Position numbers and translations under genes: made by a program. DNA of 64,000 nt. It comes from Streptomyces lateritius. GTDB taxonomy: Bacteria; Actinomycetota; Actinomycetes; Streptomycetales; Streptomycetaceae. The number at the start of each line of letters is the position of its first letter. Position 1 is the stretch's first letter. The notes under the pieces are model-generated. The model saw only the letters and a list, made by a program, of their open reading frames with translations. It did not search any database and was not told where the DNA came from. Location: NCBI RefSeq assembly GCF_014649715.1, contig NZ_BMTO01000010.1:50998-114997 (forward strand). Reading direction: 5' to 3'. Shown piece after piece: positions 50,015-58,353 of this stretch.

Positions 50015-50473
50015 GTTGCTCTCCCCCCGTGGATCCACCTGCGGACCCACGTCCGGTGGATCATCACATGAAGCGAAAGCACAGGTCGCAGCAGGGGTGG
50101 CCACCGAGCCGGAACGCGTGGCATCACGATGCAGGGGCCGCGGCGCGCGGCTTACGGCATCCGCGGAAACCGCTGATACCTGCGCAGACGCGGTGTCAAG
50201 ACCACCGTCCCAGTGCCTGCGGACCGCCCACGACCGTCTCCTTCGTCCCGCTCCGCGTGCTGAGCTGCGGTTCCGTCCGCAAACGGCGTGCCGCCGGATC
50301 ACCCGGACAGAGCAGTCGCGTGGCGAGCCATGCCCTTCCGGCGGACGATGAACGGGACGCATGAGCACCCCCGGTCGGCGCCATCCACCCGGCGCGCGGG
50401 GGCGTTGTCCGCTTTCCAGCCGTCTTCGAGGCCGCGGTTCCTCTCCCCTCCCTCTCCGCTGGAGGAACTCACC
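50015..50473. other. Intergenic region before the heptose gene cluster
   Basis: No gene supported on either strand. Between the divergent broken gene and the epimerase gene, it should contain both promoters. GTGGATCCAC (50029-50038) is a 10-bp palindrome near the broken gene's ribosome site. The last 60 bases before 50474 are pyrimidine-rich. The boundary between accessory block and cluster lies here. Confidence 0.4.
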
Positions 50474-51463
50474 ATGGCAACTTCATCCGGGCCCCGCTGG
50501 GAGCACGCCGTCGTCACCGGTGGCGCCGGTTTCGTCGGTTCCCATCTGTGCGCCGCGCTGCTCGACGAGGGCGTGGCCGTGACCTGTGTGGACGACTTCA
50601 GCACGGGCCGGCGCGAGAACGTCTCCGCCTTGCTCGGCCGCCCGGATTTCGCCCTGCTGGAGGCCAACGTCTCCGAGCCCTTCCGCGTCGACCGGCGGCC
50701 CGACCTCGTCCTCCACTTCGCGTCGCCCGCCTCCCCGGCGGACTATCTGCGCCTCCCCCTGCACACCCTGGAGGTCGGCAGTCTGGGAACGCGGAACGCC
50801 CTGGGGGTCGCGCACGGCTCGGGAGCGCGTTTCGTGCTCGCCTCCACGTCCGAGGTGTACGGCGATCCTCAGGAGCATCCGCAGAACGAGCGGTACTGGG
50901 GCAACGTCAATCCGGTGGGGCCGCGCAGCGTCTACGACGAGGCGAAACGCTTCGGGGAGGCTCTCACCACGGCCGAGGCCTCGGCGCACGGCACCGACAC
51001 CGCGATCGTGCGGCTCTTCAACACGTACGGGCCGCGGATGCGGGGGTACGACGGGCGTGCGGTGCCGACCTTCATCCGGCAGGCGCTGGCCGGCGAACCG
51101 CTGACGGTGACCGGTGACGGGCTGCAGACGCGGTCCCTGTGCTACGTGGACGACACGGTCCGGGGCATCCTCGCGACCGCCGCCCATACGATGCGCGGCC
51201 CGGTCAACCTCGGCAACCCGACCGAGATCACCATGCTCGACCTCGCGCGCTGGATCGTCGAACTCACCGGTTCCCGCTCGGAGATCCGCTTCATCGAGCG
51301 GCCCACCGACGATCCGGCCGTCCGCTGCCCGGACATCACCCTGGCGCGCGACAAGCTCCAGTGGGAACCGGTGGTCCAGGCCGAGGAGGGGCTGCGCCGC
51401 ACCATCGCGTGGTTCCGCGAGCACGGCGCCGCCGAGTCCCCCGCCCCCCGTCTCGCCAGTTGA
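50474..51463 (+). CDS. NAD-dependent sugar-nucleotide epimerase/decarboxylase (UDP-glucuronate decarboxylase-like)
   Basis: 329 residues, ATG 50474 with GGAGGAA. The extended SDR fold is clear: AVVTGGAGFVGSHLCAALL (NAD loop), VDDFSTGRRENV, HFASPASPADYLRLPLHTLE, and the active-site Thr/Ser-Tyr-Lys as LASTSEVYGDPQEHPQ with SVYDEAKRFGEAL. The substrate region NTYGPRMRGYDGRAVPTFIRQAL is the pattern of UDP-glucuronate decarboxylases (UXS), which make UDP-xylose. It heads the ten-gene sugar cluster; 38 bp separate it from the carbamoyltransferase. It could alternatively act on an ADP-heptose; HldD itself has a different substrate loop. Confidence 0.92.
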   Translation: MATSSGPRWEHAVVTGGAGFVGSHLCAALLDEGVAVTCVDDFSTGRRENVSALLGRPDFALLEANVSEPFRVDRRPDLVLHFASPASPADYLRLPLHTLEVGSLGTRNALGVAHGSGARFVLASTSEVYGDPQEHPQNERYWGNVNPVGPRSVYDEAKRFGEALTTAEASAHGTDTAIVRLFNTYGPRMRGYDGRAVPTFIRQALAGEPLTVTGDGLQTRSLCYVDDTVRGILATAAHTMRGPVNLGNPTEITMLDLARWIVELTGSRSEIRFIERPTDDPAVRCPDITLARDKLQWEPVVQAEEGLRRTIAWFREHGAAESPAPRLAS

Positions 51464-51501
51464 GCCGTTTGTGGCACGACAGCGGAAAGGCCCCCGCCAT
51501 C

Positions 51502-53166
51502 ATGCGAGTTCTCGGAATCAACGCGCTGTTCCACGACCCCGCCGCCGCCCTCGTCGTCGACGGCAGGACCGTCGCCGCCGCGGAGGAGGAACGCTTCTCA
51601 CGGCGCAAGCACGGCAAGCGTCCGGTGCCGTTCTCGGCCTGGGAGCTGCCGGAGCAGGCGGCCCGCTGGTGCCTGGAGCGCGCCGGGCTGCAGCCGCAGG
51701 ACCTCGACGCCGTCGCGTACTCCTACGACCCGGCGCAGGCGCTGCCGGCCGAGGCCATGGGGCTGCACGATCCGTGGGACCACCTGCGCCAGACCTACGC
51801 CCGCGAGGCCCCCGGATTCCTGAGGACGGCGCTCCCGGGGCTCGACCCCGGCATCGTCCGTTTCGTGGGCCACCACATGGCGCACGCCGCGTCGAGCGCG
51901 TTCGCCGCGCACGACGCCGAGACGTCCTCGGTCCTCGTCCTCGACGGGCGCGGGGAGCGCGGCTCGCACCTGGCCGCGCGGCGGACCGGCGACCGCATCG
52001 AGCCGCTGTACGCGCAGGACCTGCCGCATTCCCTCGGCCTGGTCTACGAGGAGCTGACCGAGCATCTCGGGTTCCTGCGCTCCTCCGACGAGTTCAAGGT
52101 GATGGCACTCGCCTCGCACGGCACCCCGCGCATGCTGGGAGAGCTGCGCCGGTACGTGCACCCGACCGGCGAGGGCGGCTTCCAGGCGTGCGGTGTGCCG
52201 TGGCACGAGCTCTGTCCGCCACGCGCCCCCGACGAGCAGTGGACCCAGGACCACGCCGATGTCGCGGCCAGCGCGCAGGCCGTTCTGGAGGAGACGATGC
52301 TGGACCTGGTGCGCTGGCTGCACGGGCGCACCCACGACCGGGTGCTGACACTCGCCGGGGGCGTGGCGCTCAACTGCGTGGCCAACTCGCGGATCGCGCG
52401 TGAAGGCCCCTTCGCCCGGGTGTGGGTCCAGCCTGCGGCCGGTGACGCGGGGACCGCGCTCGGCGCGGCCCTGCTCCTGTCGGCGGGCGCGGGCGACGAG
52501 CCGGAGCCGATGCGGGGCGCGGACCTGGGCCGGGAGTGGTCGGACGCGGAGCTCGGGGGCTGGCTCAAGACCGCGGCGGTCCCGTTCGAGCGGCCGCCCG
52601 ACATCGCCGCCACCGTCGCCGAGGCGCTGGCCGACAACGCCATCGTCGCCTGGTTCCAAGGACGTTCGGAGTACGGCCCGCGCGCGCTGGGGCACCGCTC
52701 GCTGCTCGCCCATCCCGGCCACGCGGGAAACCTGGAGCGGCTGAACGACGTCAAGGGCCGCGAGCAGTTCCGGCCGGTGGCACCGATGGTGCTGGCCGAC
52801 CGGGCGGCCGAGATGTTCGACGGCCCGCTGCCCAGCCCGTACATGCTCTTCGTGCACGAGGTCGCGGCCGAGTGGCGCGAGCGGATCCCGGCCGTCGTGC
52901 ACGTCGACGGCACGGCGCGGATCCAGACCGTGGACCGGGCGGAGGAACCGCTCGTGGCCCGGATGCTCGACGAGTTCGAGCGCCGCACCGGCCTCCCCGT
53001 CGTCGTCAACACCAGCCTGAACACGGCGGGACGGCCGATGGTGGACGACCCGCGCGACGCGCTGGAGTGCTTCGGATCGTCACCGGTCGATCTGCTGGCC
53101 ATCGGCCCGTACGCGATCCGGCGCGGCGAGGCGTTCCGCCCCGGCGCCAACGGATGGTCCCGGTGA
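51502..53166 (+). CDS. O-carbamoyltransferase, NodU/CmcH family
   Basis: 554 residues, ATG 51502. The N-terminal YrdC-unrelated Kae1-like domain has LGINALFHDPAAALVVDG, AAEEERFSRRKHGK, VGHHMAHAASSAF (metal-binding His pair) and LVLDGRGERGSH. The C-terminal domain holds GRSEYGPRALGHRSLLA, NDVKGREQFRPVAPMV and PVVVNTSLNTAGRPMVDDP. These enzymes move a carbamoyl group from carbamoyl phosphate, through carbamoyl-AMP, to a hydroxyl of a sugar or antibiotic. In this setting a sugar of the heptose glycan is the likely acceptor. Ribosome site GGAAAGG is 13 bases away. Overlaps the next gene by 13 bp. Confidence 0.94.
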   Translation: MRVLGINALFHDPAAALVVDGRTVAAAEEERFSRRKHGKRPVPFSAWELPEQAARWCLERAGLQPQDLDAVAYSYDPAQALPAEAMGLHDPWDHLRQTYAREAPGFLRTALPGLDPGIVRFVGHHMAHAASSAFAAHDAETSSVLVLDGRGERGSHLAARRTGDRIEPLYAQDLPHSLGLVYEELTEHLGFLRSSDEFKVMALASHGTPRMLGELRRYVHPTGEGGFQACGVPWHELCPPRAPDEQWTQDHADVAASAQAVLEETMLDLVRWLHGRTHDRVLTLAGGVALNCVANSRIAREGPFARVWVQPAAGDAGTALGAALLLSAGAGDEPEPMRGADLGREWSDAELGGWLKTAAVPFERPPDIAATVAEALADNAIVAWFQGRSEYGPRALGHRSLLAHPGHAGNLERLNDVKGREQFRPVAPMVLADRAAEMFDGPLPSPYMLFVHEVAAEWRERIPAVVHVDGTARIQTVDRAEEPLVARMLDEFERRTGLPVVVNTSLNTAGRPMVDDPRDALECFGSSPVDLLAIGPYAIRRGEAFRPGANGWSR

Positions 53167-54230
53167 CGGGCACCGGCGGGGCGCCGTCGTACGCGGTGGT
53201 GGTGCCGACCCTCGGCCGCCCGAGCCTTCGCGCCTGCCTGGACGCGCTGGCCGCGTCCGGCGGGCCGAGGCCGACGCGGGTGGTCATCGTGCACGACCGG
53301 CCCGGCGAGGACGGTACGGTGCCGCACCTCTCCGTCCCGGAGGCCCTCCGGCCGTACACCACCGTGGTGCCCGGCCGGGCGCGCGGCCCGGCCGCGGCCC
53401 GCAACGCAGGAGCACGGCTGGCCGGACCGGCGCGGTGGATCGTCTTCCTGGACGACGACGTGGTGCCGTCGGACACCTGGGCCGAGGACCTCGCCCGGGA
53501 CCTGGCCTCGGCGTCGGAGGACACCGCGGCGGTGACCGCGCGCATCGACGTACCGCTGCCACAGGACCGTCGCCCCACCGACTGGGAGCGCTGCACGGCC
53601 GGCCTGGCCACGGCCCGCTGGATCACCGCCGACATGGCCTTCCGCCGGGCGGCGCTCGACGCCTCCGGCGGCTTCGACGAACGTTTCCGGCGCGCGTACC
53701 GGGAGGACGCCGACCTGGCCCTGCGGCTGCTGGGCGGGGGCTGGACGCTCGCGGCGGGCACCCGCAGGACCACCCACCCCGTACGGCCCGCCGACCCCTG
53801 GGTCTCCGTCCGTCAGCAGGCCGGCAACGCCGACGACGTGCTGATGGCGCGGCTGCACGGGCCGGACTGGCGGGACCGGGCCGGCGCCCCTCGCGGCCGC
53901 TTCGCCCGTCATCTGGCCGTCGTGGCCGCCGGAGTGGGCTCCCTCGGCTGTGCGGCCGCCGGGCTCCCCCGGGCCGCGGCGGGGTGCGCCGCGCTCTGGC
54001 TCGCGGGGACGGCCGAGTTCGCCCTCGCCCGCGTCGCTCCGGGCCCGCGCACACGGGAGGAGATCACCCGCATGGTCCTGACGAGTGCCGTCATCCCCAC
54101 CGCCGCCGTCTGGCACCGGCTGCGCGGGCAGATCGTCCACCGCAACGCCCTGCCGCGTGGACCGGCCCGTTCGCCGGCCGCGGGCCCGGCCCCGGCGGAC
54201 GTCCCACGCCGCGCGGAGGCGGCGTCATGA
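53154..54230 (+). CDS. Family 2 glycosyltransferase
   Basis: 358 residues if started at ATG 53154; GTG 53163, overlapping the carbamoyltransferase stop as GTGA, is equally plausible. The GT-A fold shows VVVPTLGRPSLRACLDAL, ARGPAAARNAGARLAG, the metal motif FLDDDVVPSDTW, and GGFDERFRRAYREDADLALR with the catalytic ED. A C-terminal region with two hydrophobic segments (LAVVAAGVGSLGCAAAG and CAALWLAGTAEFALA) suggests membrane association. The sugar donor is unknown; rhamnosyl- or mannosyl-like transferases have similar motifs. The HAD gene starts in its stop codon (ATGA). Confidence 0.92.
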   Translation: MVPVTGTGGAPSYAVVVPTLGRPSLRACLDALAASGGPRPTRVVIVHDRPGEDGTVPHLSVPEALRPYTTVVPGRARGPAAARNAGARLAGPARWIVFLDDDVVPSDTWAEDLARDLASASEDTAAVTARIDVPLPQDRRPTDWERCTAGLATARWITADMAFRRAALDASGGFDERFRRAYREDADLALRLLGGGWTLAAGTRRTTHPVRPADPWVSVRQQAGNADDVLMARLHGPDWRDRAGAPRGRFARHLAVVAAGVGSLGCAAAGLPRAAAGCAALWLAGTAEFALARVAPGPRTREEITRMVLTSAVIPTAAVWHRLRGQIVHRNALPRGPARSPAAGPAPADVPRRAEAAS

Positions 54231-54913
54231 GGGGCCCTTCCCCCGCCCGGCTCCGTCCCGTCGGCGTCCGCGCCGGCGGGCCCTGGCTGCTGGACGGTGA
54301 GAACCCCACCGCTCCGCTCCCGCCGAGACCGGCATGGGCGCGGGGCCCGTACGCCCGGCTGCCGGAGGCGGTCCTCTTCGACCGGGACGACACGCTCATA
54401 GCCGATGTGCCCTACAACGGCGACCCCCGCCTGGTGGTCCCCATGCCGGGCGCGGCCGCCGCCGTCGCGGCCCTGCGCAGCCTCGGGATACCCGTGGGGG
54501 TGGTGAGCAACCAGTCCGGTGTCGCCCGTGGCCTGATCAGCCGCCGGAACGTCGAAGCGATGCGGCGGCGCGTGGACGAACTCGTCGGCCCCTTCTCGGT
54601 GTGGGCGGTGTGCCCGCACGGAGCGGGGGACGGCTGCCCGTGCCGCAAGCCGGCGCCCGGCCTGGTCCTCGCCGCGTGTGCGCGGCTCGGGGTGCGGCCC
54701 TCGCGCACGGTGGTCGTCGGCGACATCGGCTCCGACGTCGAGGCGGCCCGTGCTGCGGGTGCCCGGGGTGTCCTCGTACCGACCCGTGCGACGCTGCCGG
54801 CCGAGGTCGACGCGGCGCCCGAGACCGCGCCCGACCTGCCGGCCATGGTCCGCATGATCCTGATGGGCGCCGGCGCCCACGGCGGCCCGGTGCCCCGGGG
54901 CGGTGCGCGATGA
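54227..54913 (+). CDS. HAD-IIIA phosphatase, GmhB-like
   Basis: 228 residues with about 45 extra N-terminal residues before the HAD fold. Motif I is LFDRDDTLIAD (both aspartates), motif II SNQSGVARG, and the zinc-knuckle CPHGAGDGCPCRKP gives three of the Cys/His ligands found in GmhB; the catalytic Lys is in CRKPAPG and motif IV is VGDIGSDVEAARAAG. GmhB removes the 7-phosphate of D-glycero-D-manno-heptose 1,7-bisphosphate (or the HisB-N analogue acts on histidinol phosphate). GmhA and HldE in the same operon favour the heptose role. Four-base overlaps with both neighbours show translational coupling. Confidence 0.88.
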   Translation: MRGPSPARLRPVGVRAGGPWLLDGENPTAPLPPRPAWARGPYARLPEAVLFDRDDTLIADVPYNGDPRLVVPMPGAAAAVAALRSLGIPVGVVSNQSGVARGLISRRNVEAMRRRVDELVGPFSVWAVCPHGAGDGCPCRKPAPGLVLAACARLGVRPSRTVVVGDIGSDVEAARAAGARGVLVPTRATLPAEVDAAPETAPDLPAMVRMILMGAGAHGGPVPRGGAR

Positions 54914-55986
54914 CCGCGCCCCGCACGCTCGTCGTCCGCCTGGACAGCGCCGGGGACGTGCTGCTCGCGGGCCCGGCCGTACGAGCCGTCGCGGCGGACT
55001 CCTCCAGGACCGTCATGCTGTGCGGGCCGCTCGGCGCCCCCGCCGCAGAACTGCTGCCCGGCGTGGACGACGTCCTCGTGCACGAGGCGCCCTGGGTCGG
55101 CCTGGAACCGCCGCCGGTCTCGCCGCGCGACTGCGCGAGGCTGATCGACGCCGTCGCCGCCCACCACTTCGACCGGGCCCTCGTCCTCGTCTCGTACCAC
55201 CAGAGTCCGCTGCCCGCGGCGCTTCTGCTGCGGCTCGCCGGCGTGCCGTGGATCGCCGCCGACAGCGAGGACTATCCCGGGGCGCTGCTCGACCTGCGGC
55301 ACCGCCGCCTGCCGGGCCGGCACGAGGCCGAGGCCGCGCTGGACCTGGCGCGCGCCGGTGGTTTCGGGCTGCCGCCGGGGGACGACGGGGCGCTGCGGGT
55401 CTGCGAGCCGCCGGACACCACCGCGCTGACCGGCCCGGAGCCGTACGTCGTGCTGCACCCGGGTGCGGCGGTGCCGGCCCGCGCCTGGAGCCCCGCGCGG
55501 GCGGAGCGGGCGGCGGCCGCCCTGCACCGGGCCGGCCACCGGGTGGTCGTGACGGGTGGCCCGGCGGAGAAGCCTCTGACGGCGCGCGTCGCCGGCCGGC
55601 ACGGCCTCGATCTCGGCGGGGCGACCGCCGGTCTGGCGGCGCTCGCCGGAGTCCTGGCCCGCGCCCGGGTCGTCGTGGCCGGGAACAGCGGGCCCGCGCA
55701 CCTGGCCGCCGCCGTGGGCACCCCCGTGGTCTCTCTCTTCGCGCCGGTGGTGCCCGCCGAGCGGTGGCGGCCCCACGGCGTCGCCCATGTGCTGCTCGGC
55801 GACCAGGACGCCCCGTGCGCCCTGAGCCGGGCACGGATCTGCCCGGTCGAGGGTCATCCCTGCCTCGACGGGGTGAGCGATGCCGAGGTCGTCGCGGCGG
55901 TGTCCGCGCTCCTCGGCCGGGAAGCTCCCGGCGCTGCTCCGGCACACCCGGAGGACGCGTACGGGACGGAAGGAGCGACCGTATGA
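54910..55986 (+). CDS. Family 9 glycosyltransferase (heptosyltransferase-like)
   Basis: 358 residues from ATG 54910, overlapping the HAD stop (ATGA). TLVVRLDSAGDVLLAGPAVRAV is the N-terminal GT9 signature (R-x-D/N-x2-G-D), YVVLHPGAAVPARAW begins the C-terminal Rossmann domain, and VVAGNSGPAHLAAAVGTPVVSLF is the donor-binding GNSGPxHLAA motif of ADP-heptose transferases. In Gram-negative bacteria these enzymes build the lipopolysaccharide core; in Streptomyces the acceptor must be different. A cysteine pair near the C-terminus (CALSRARICPVEGHPC) is shared with heptosyltransferase relatives. The next gene overlaps by four bases. Confidence 0.92.
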   Translation: MTAPRTLVVRLDSAGDVLLAGPAVRAVAADSSRTVMLCGPLGAPAAELLPGVDDVLVHEAPWVGLEPPPVSPRDCARLIDAVAAHHFDRALVLVSYHQSPLPAALLLRLAGVPWIAADSEDYPGALLDLRHRRLPGRHEAEAALDLARAGGFGLPPGDDGALRVCEPPDTTALTGPEPYVVLHPGAAVPARAWSPARAERAAAALHRAGHRVVVTGGPAEKPLTARVAGRHGLDLGGATAGLAALAGVLARARVVVAGNSGPAHLAAAVGTPVVSLFAPVVPAERWRPHGVAHVLLGDQDAPCALSRARICPVEGHPCLDGVSDAEVVAAVSALLGREAPGAAPAHPEDAYGTEGATV

Positions 55987-56948
55987 ACATCCTCCTGTGG
56001 CATGTGCACGGTTCCTGGACGACCGCGTTCGTCCAGGGACCCCACACGTATCTGGTTCCGGTGACGCCGGACCGGGGAGCCGACGGGCGGGGACGGGCCG
56101 ACACCTTCACCTGGCCGTCGTCGGTACGCGAGATCTCCCCCGCCGGGCTGGCCGAGGCACCGGTGGATCTGGTCGTCCTGCAACGCCCGCACGAGGAGGA
56201 GCTCGCCACCCGCTGGCTCGGCGGCCGGCGTCCCGGCAAGGACGTCCCCGCCGTCTACGTGGAGCACAACACGCCACGCGGCGACGTTCCCGACACCCGG
56301 CACCCGACGGCCGACCGCACGGACCTGACGCTCGTCCACGTCACCCACTTCAACCGGCTGTTCTGGGACAACGGCGCCACCCGCACCGCGGTGATCGAGC
56401 ACGGCATCGTCGACCCGGGCCATCTCTACACCGGCCGCCTCCCGAGGGCCGCCGTGGTGGTCAACGAGCCTGTCAGACGGCGCCGGTTCGTCGGTACGGA
56501 CCTGCTGCCGCAGCTGGCCGAGGCGGCGCCGCTCGACGTCTTCGGGATGCGGACCGAGGGGCTCGCCGACCGTCTCGGCCTCCCCGCCGAGCGGTGCCGC
56601 ACCACCGACCTCCCCCAGCGTCATCTGCACGCCGCGCTGGCCGAACGCCGCCTGTACCTCCACCCGGTGCGGTGGACGTCGCTGGGACTCTCGCTCCTCG
56701 AGGCCATGCACCTCGGCATGCCGGTGGTGGCGCTCGCCACCACCGAGGCCGTGGAGGCCGTGCCCGCGGGAACGGGCACGCTCTCCACCCGCCCCGAGGT
56801 CCTGGCCGCCGCGGCCCGGCGCTATCTCGCCGAGCCGGAGGCCGCGGCCGAGGACGGCGCGCGCGCCCGCCAGGCGGCCCTCGAGCGGTACGGAGTCAAG
56901 CGCTTCCTCGACGACTGGGAGCACCTCATCGCGGAGGTTCGGTCATGA
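55983..56948 (+). CDS. Glycosyltransferase (GT-B type)
   Basis: 321 residues, ATG 55983 inside the stop of the GT9 gene. The N-terminus MNILLWHVHGSWTTAFVQGP and the acceptor-side VYVEHNTPRGDVPDTRHP are characteristic of a small actinobacterial group of GT-B transferases; the donor side shows VFGMRTEGL, YLHPVRWTSLGLSLLEAMHLG and GMPVVALATTEAVEAVP, with the E-x7-E-like pattern. The donor and acceptor are unknown. Coupling to both neighbours by ATGA overlaps puts it firmly in the heptose glycan operon. Confidence 0.88.
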   Translation: MNILLWHVHGSWTTAFVQGPHTYLVPVTPDRGADGRGRADTFTWPSSVREISPAGLAEAPVDLVVLQRPHEEELATRWLGGRRPGKDVPAVYVEHNTPRGDVPDTRHPTADRTDLTLVHVTHFNRLFWDNGATRTAVIEHGIVDPGHLYTGRLPRAAVVVNEPVRRRRFVGTDLLPQLAEAAPLDVFGMRTEGLADRLGLPAERCRTTDLPQRHLHAALAERRLYLHPVRWTSLGLSLLEAMHLGMPVVALATTEAVEAVPAGTGTLSTRPEVLAAAARRYLAEPEAAAEDGARARQAALERYGVKRFLDDWEHLIAEVRS

Positions 56949-58192
56949 CACGCTTCTCCCCCCTCGACGGCCGTCCTCTGGACATCGCCCTCGTCTCCGA
57001 GCACGCCAGTCCCCTCGCCACGCTGGGCGGCGTCGACGCCGGCGGGCAGAACGTGCACGTGGCCCAGCTCGCCGGGGTGCTCGCCGACCGCGGACACCGG
57101 GTGACGGTGTTCACCCGGCGCGACGACCCGGATCTTCCGGACCGGACTCCGCTGCGCCCCGGGGTCACGGTCCATCATGTCCCTGCCGGGCCGGCACAAC
57201 CGGTTCCGAAGGACGAACTGCTGCCCTACATGAGCGAGTTCGCCCGCTGTCTGACCGGGGAGTGGCAGGCCCGCGCCCCGGACGTGGTCCACGCGCACTT
57301 CTGGATGTCGGGCCTGGCGTCCCTGTGGGCGACCCGCGAGACCCGGCTGCCGCTGCTGCACACGTACCACGCGCTGGGCACGGTCAAGCGGCGCCACCAG
57401 GGCCGGGCCGACACCAGTCCGCCCGCCCGCATCGCCTGCGAGACGGAGGTCGGCACGGGCTGTGACCGGGTGATCGCCACCTGCCGGGACGAGGTGGACG
57501 AGCTGGCCGCCATGGGCATCCCGCGCGGGAAGGTCGACATCGTTCCGTGCGGGGTCGACCCGGAGGCGTTCCGGCCGGACGGGCCGGTCGCGCGCCGGGG
57601 CCCGTTCCCCTACAGGCTGCTGCAGCTGGGGCGATTGGTGCCGCGCAAGGGCGCCGCCGTCTCGATCGCCGCGCTGCCAGGGCTGCCCCGCGCGGAGCTG
57701 GTCGTGGTGGGCGGCCCGCCGCCCGACCGGCTCGACGCCGATCCGGAGGTGCGGCGGCTACGGAAGCTCGCGGCGGAGGCGGGCGTGGCCGACCGGGTCC
57801 GTTTCACCGGCGGTGTGCCGGCCTCCGGGGTCCCCGCCCTGATGCGCAGCGCGGACGTGGTGCTCTGCCCGGCGGACTACGAACCCTTCGGCATCGTCCC
57901 GCTGGAGGCGATGGCCTGCGGCCGGCCGGTCGTCGCCAGCGCCGTGGGTGGTCAGTTGGACTCCGTCGCCGACGGGGTGAACGGACTGCTGGTTCCGCCG
58001 AGGAACCCCGCGGCCCTCGCCGCGGCCGTCGCCGTCCTGCTCGCCGATCCCGCCCTGCGCACGGCGTACGGGAACGCCGGCCGGCGACGTGTCCTCGACC
58101 GGTTCTGCTGGGAGCGGGTGGCGGCCGCCACCGAGGCGTCCTACCGCGCCGCTCTCGCGGCGCGTTTCGCGGTCGCGGGAACCGCCCTGTGA
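56945..58192 (+). CDS. Family 4 glycosyltransferase
   Basis: 415 residues from ATG 56945 (four-base overlap). The GT4 landmarks are: LGGVDAGGQNVHVAQLAGVL, VVHAHFWMSGLASLWA, TYHALGTVKRRHQG, then VPCGVDPEAFRPDG, LLQLGRLVPRKG and the donor motif ADYEPFGIVPLEAMACGRPVV (E-F-G-I-V-x-L-E). This pattern is close to sucrose-phosphate-synthase-like and MshA-like transferases, which use UDP- or GDP-sugars with retention of configuration. Its product probably extends the same glycan. After it the cluster pauses: a 161-bp gap with short direct repeats precedes gmhA. Confidence 0.93.
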   Translation: MTRFSPLDGRPLDIALVSEHASPLATLGGVDAGGQNVHVAQLAGVLADRGHRVTVFTRRDDPDLPDRTPLRPGVTVHHVPAGPAQPVPKDELLPYMSEFARCLTGEWQARAPDVVHAHFWMSGLASLWATRETRLPLLHTYHALGTVKRRHQGRADTSPPARIACETEVGTGCDRVIATCRDEVDELAAMGIPRGKVDIVPCGVDPEAFRPDGPVARRGPFPYRLLQLGRLVPRKGAAVSIAALPGLPRAELVVVGGPPPDRLDADPEVRRLRKLAAEAGVADRVRFTGGVPASGVPALMRSADVVLCPADYEPFGIVPLEAMACGRPVVASAVGGQLDSVADGVNGLLVPPRNPAALAAAVAVLLADPALRTAYGNAGRRRVLDRFCWERVAAATEASYRAALAARFAVAGTAL

Positions 58193-58353
58193 CCGTCCGG
58201 GCTCCGTGCACCGGCCACCCGGGCACGGAGCCGTAAGCCGCGTCACGGACCAGAAAGCCGCGTACGGACCAGAACCGCCGACGAAGCCGCAAGCCGCGTA
58301 CGAAGCCGGAAGGAGGTGCGGCGGGCGCTCCCCGAAGCGCCGGTCGACACACC
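58193..58353. repeat. Gap inside the cluster with three short direct repeats
   Basis: AAGCCGCGT(C)ACG occurs at 58235, 58255 and 58291, the first two within longer copies ending GGACCAGA. A strong ribosome-site-like GGAAGGAGG lies at 58308-58316, but 38 bases before the gmhA start and without a start codon at normal distance. A promoter for gmhA-hldE could lie here; none is clear. Confidence 0.5.
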
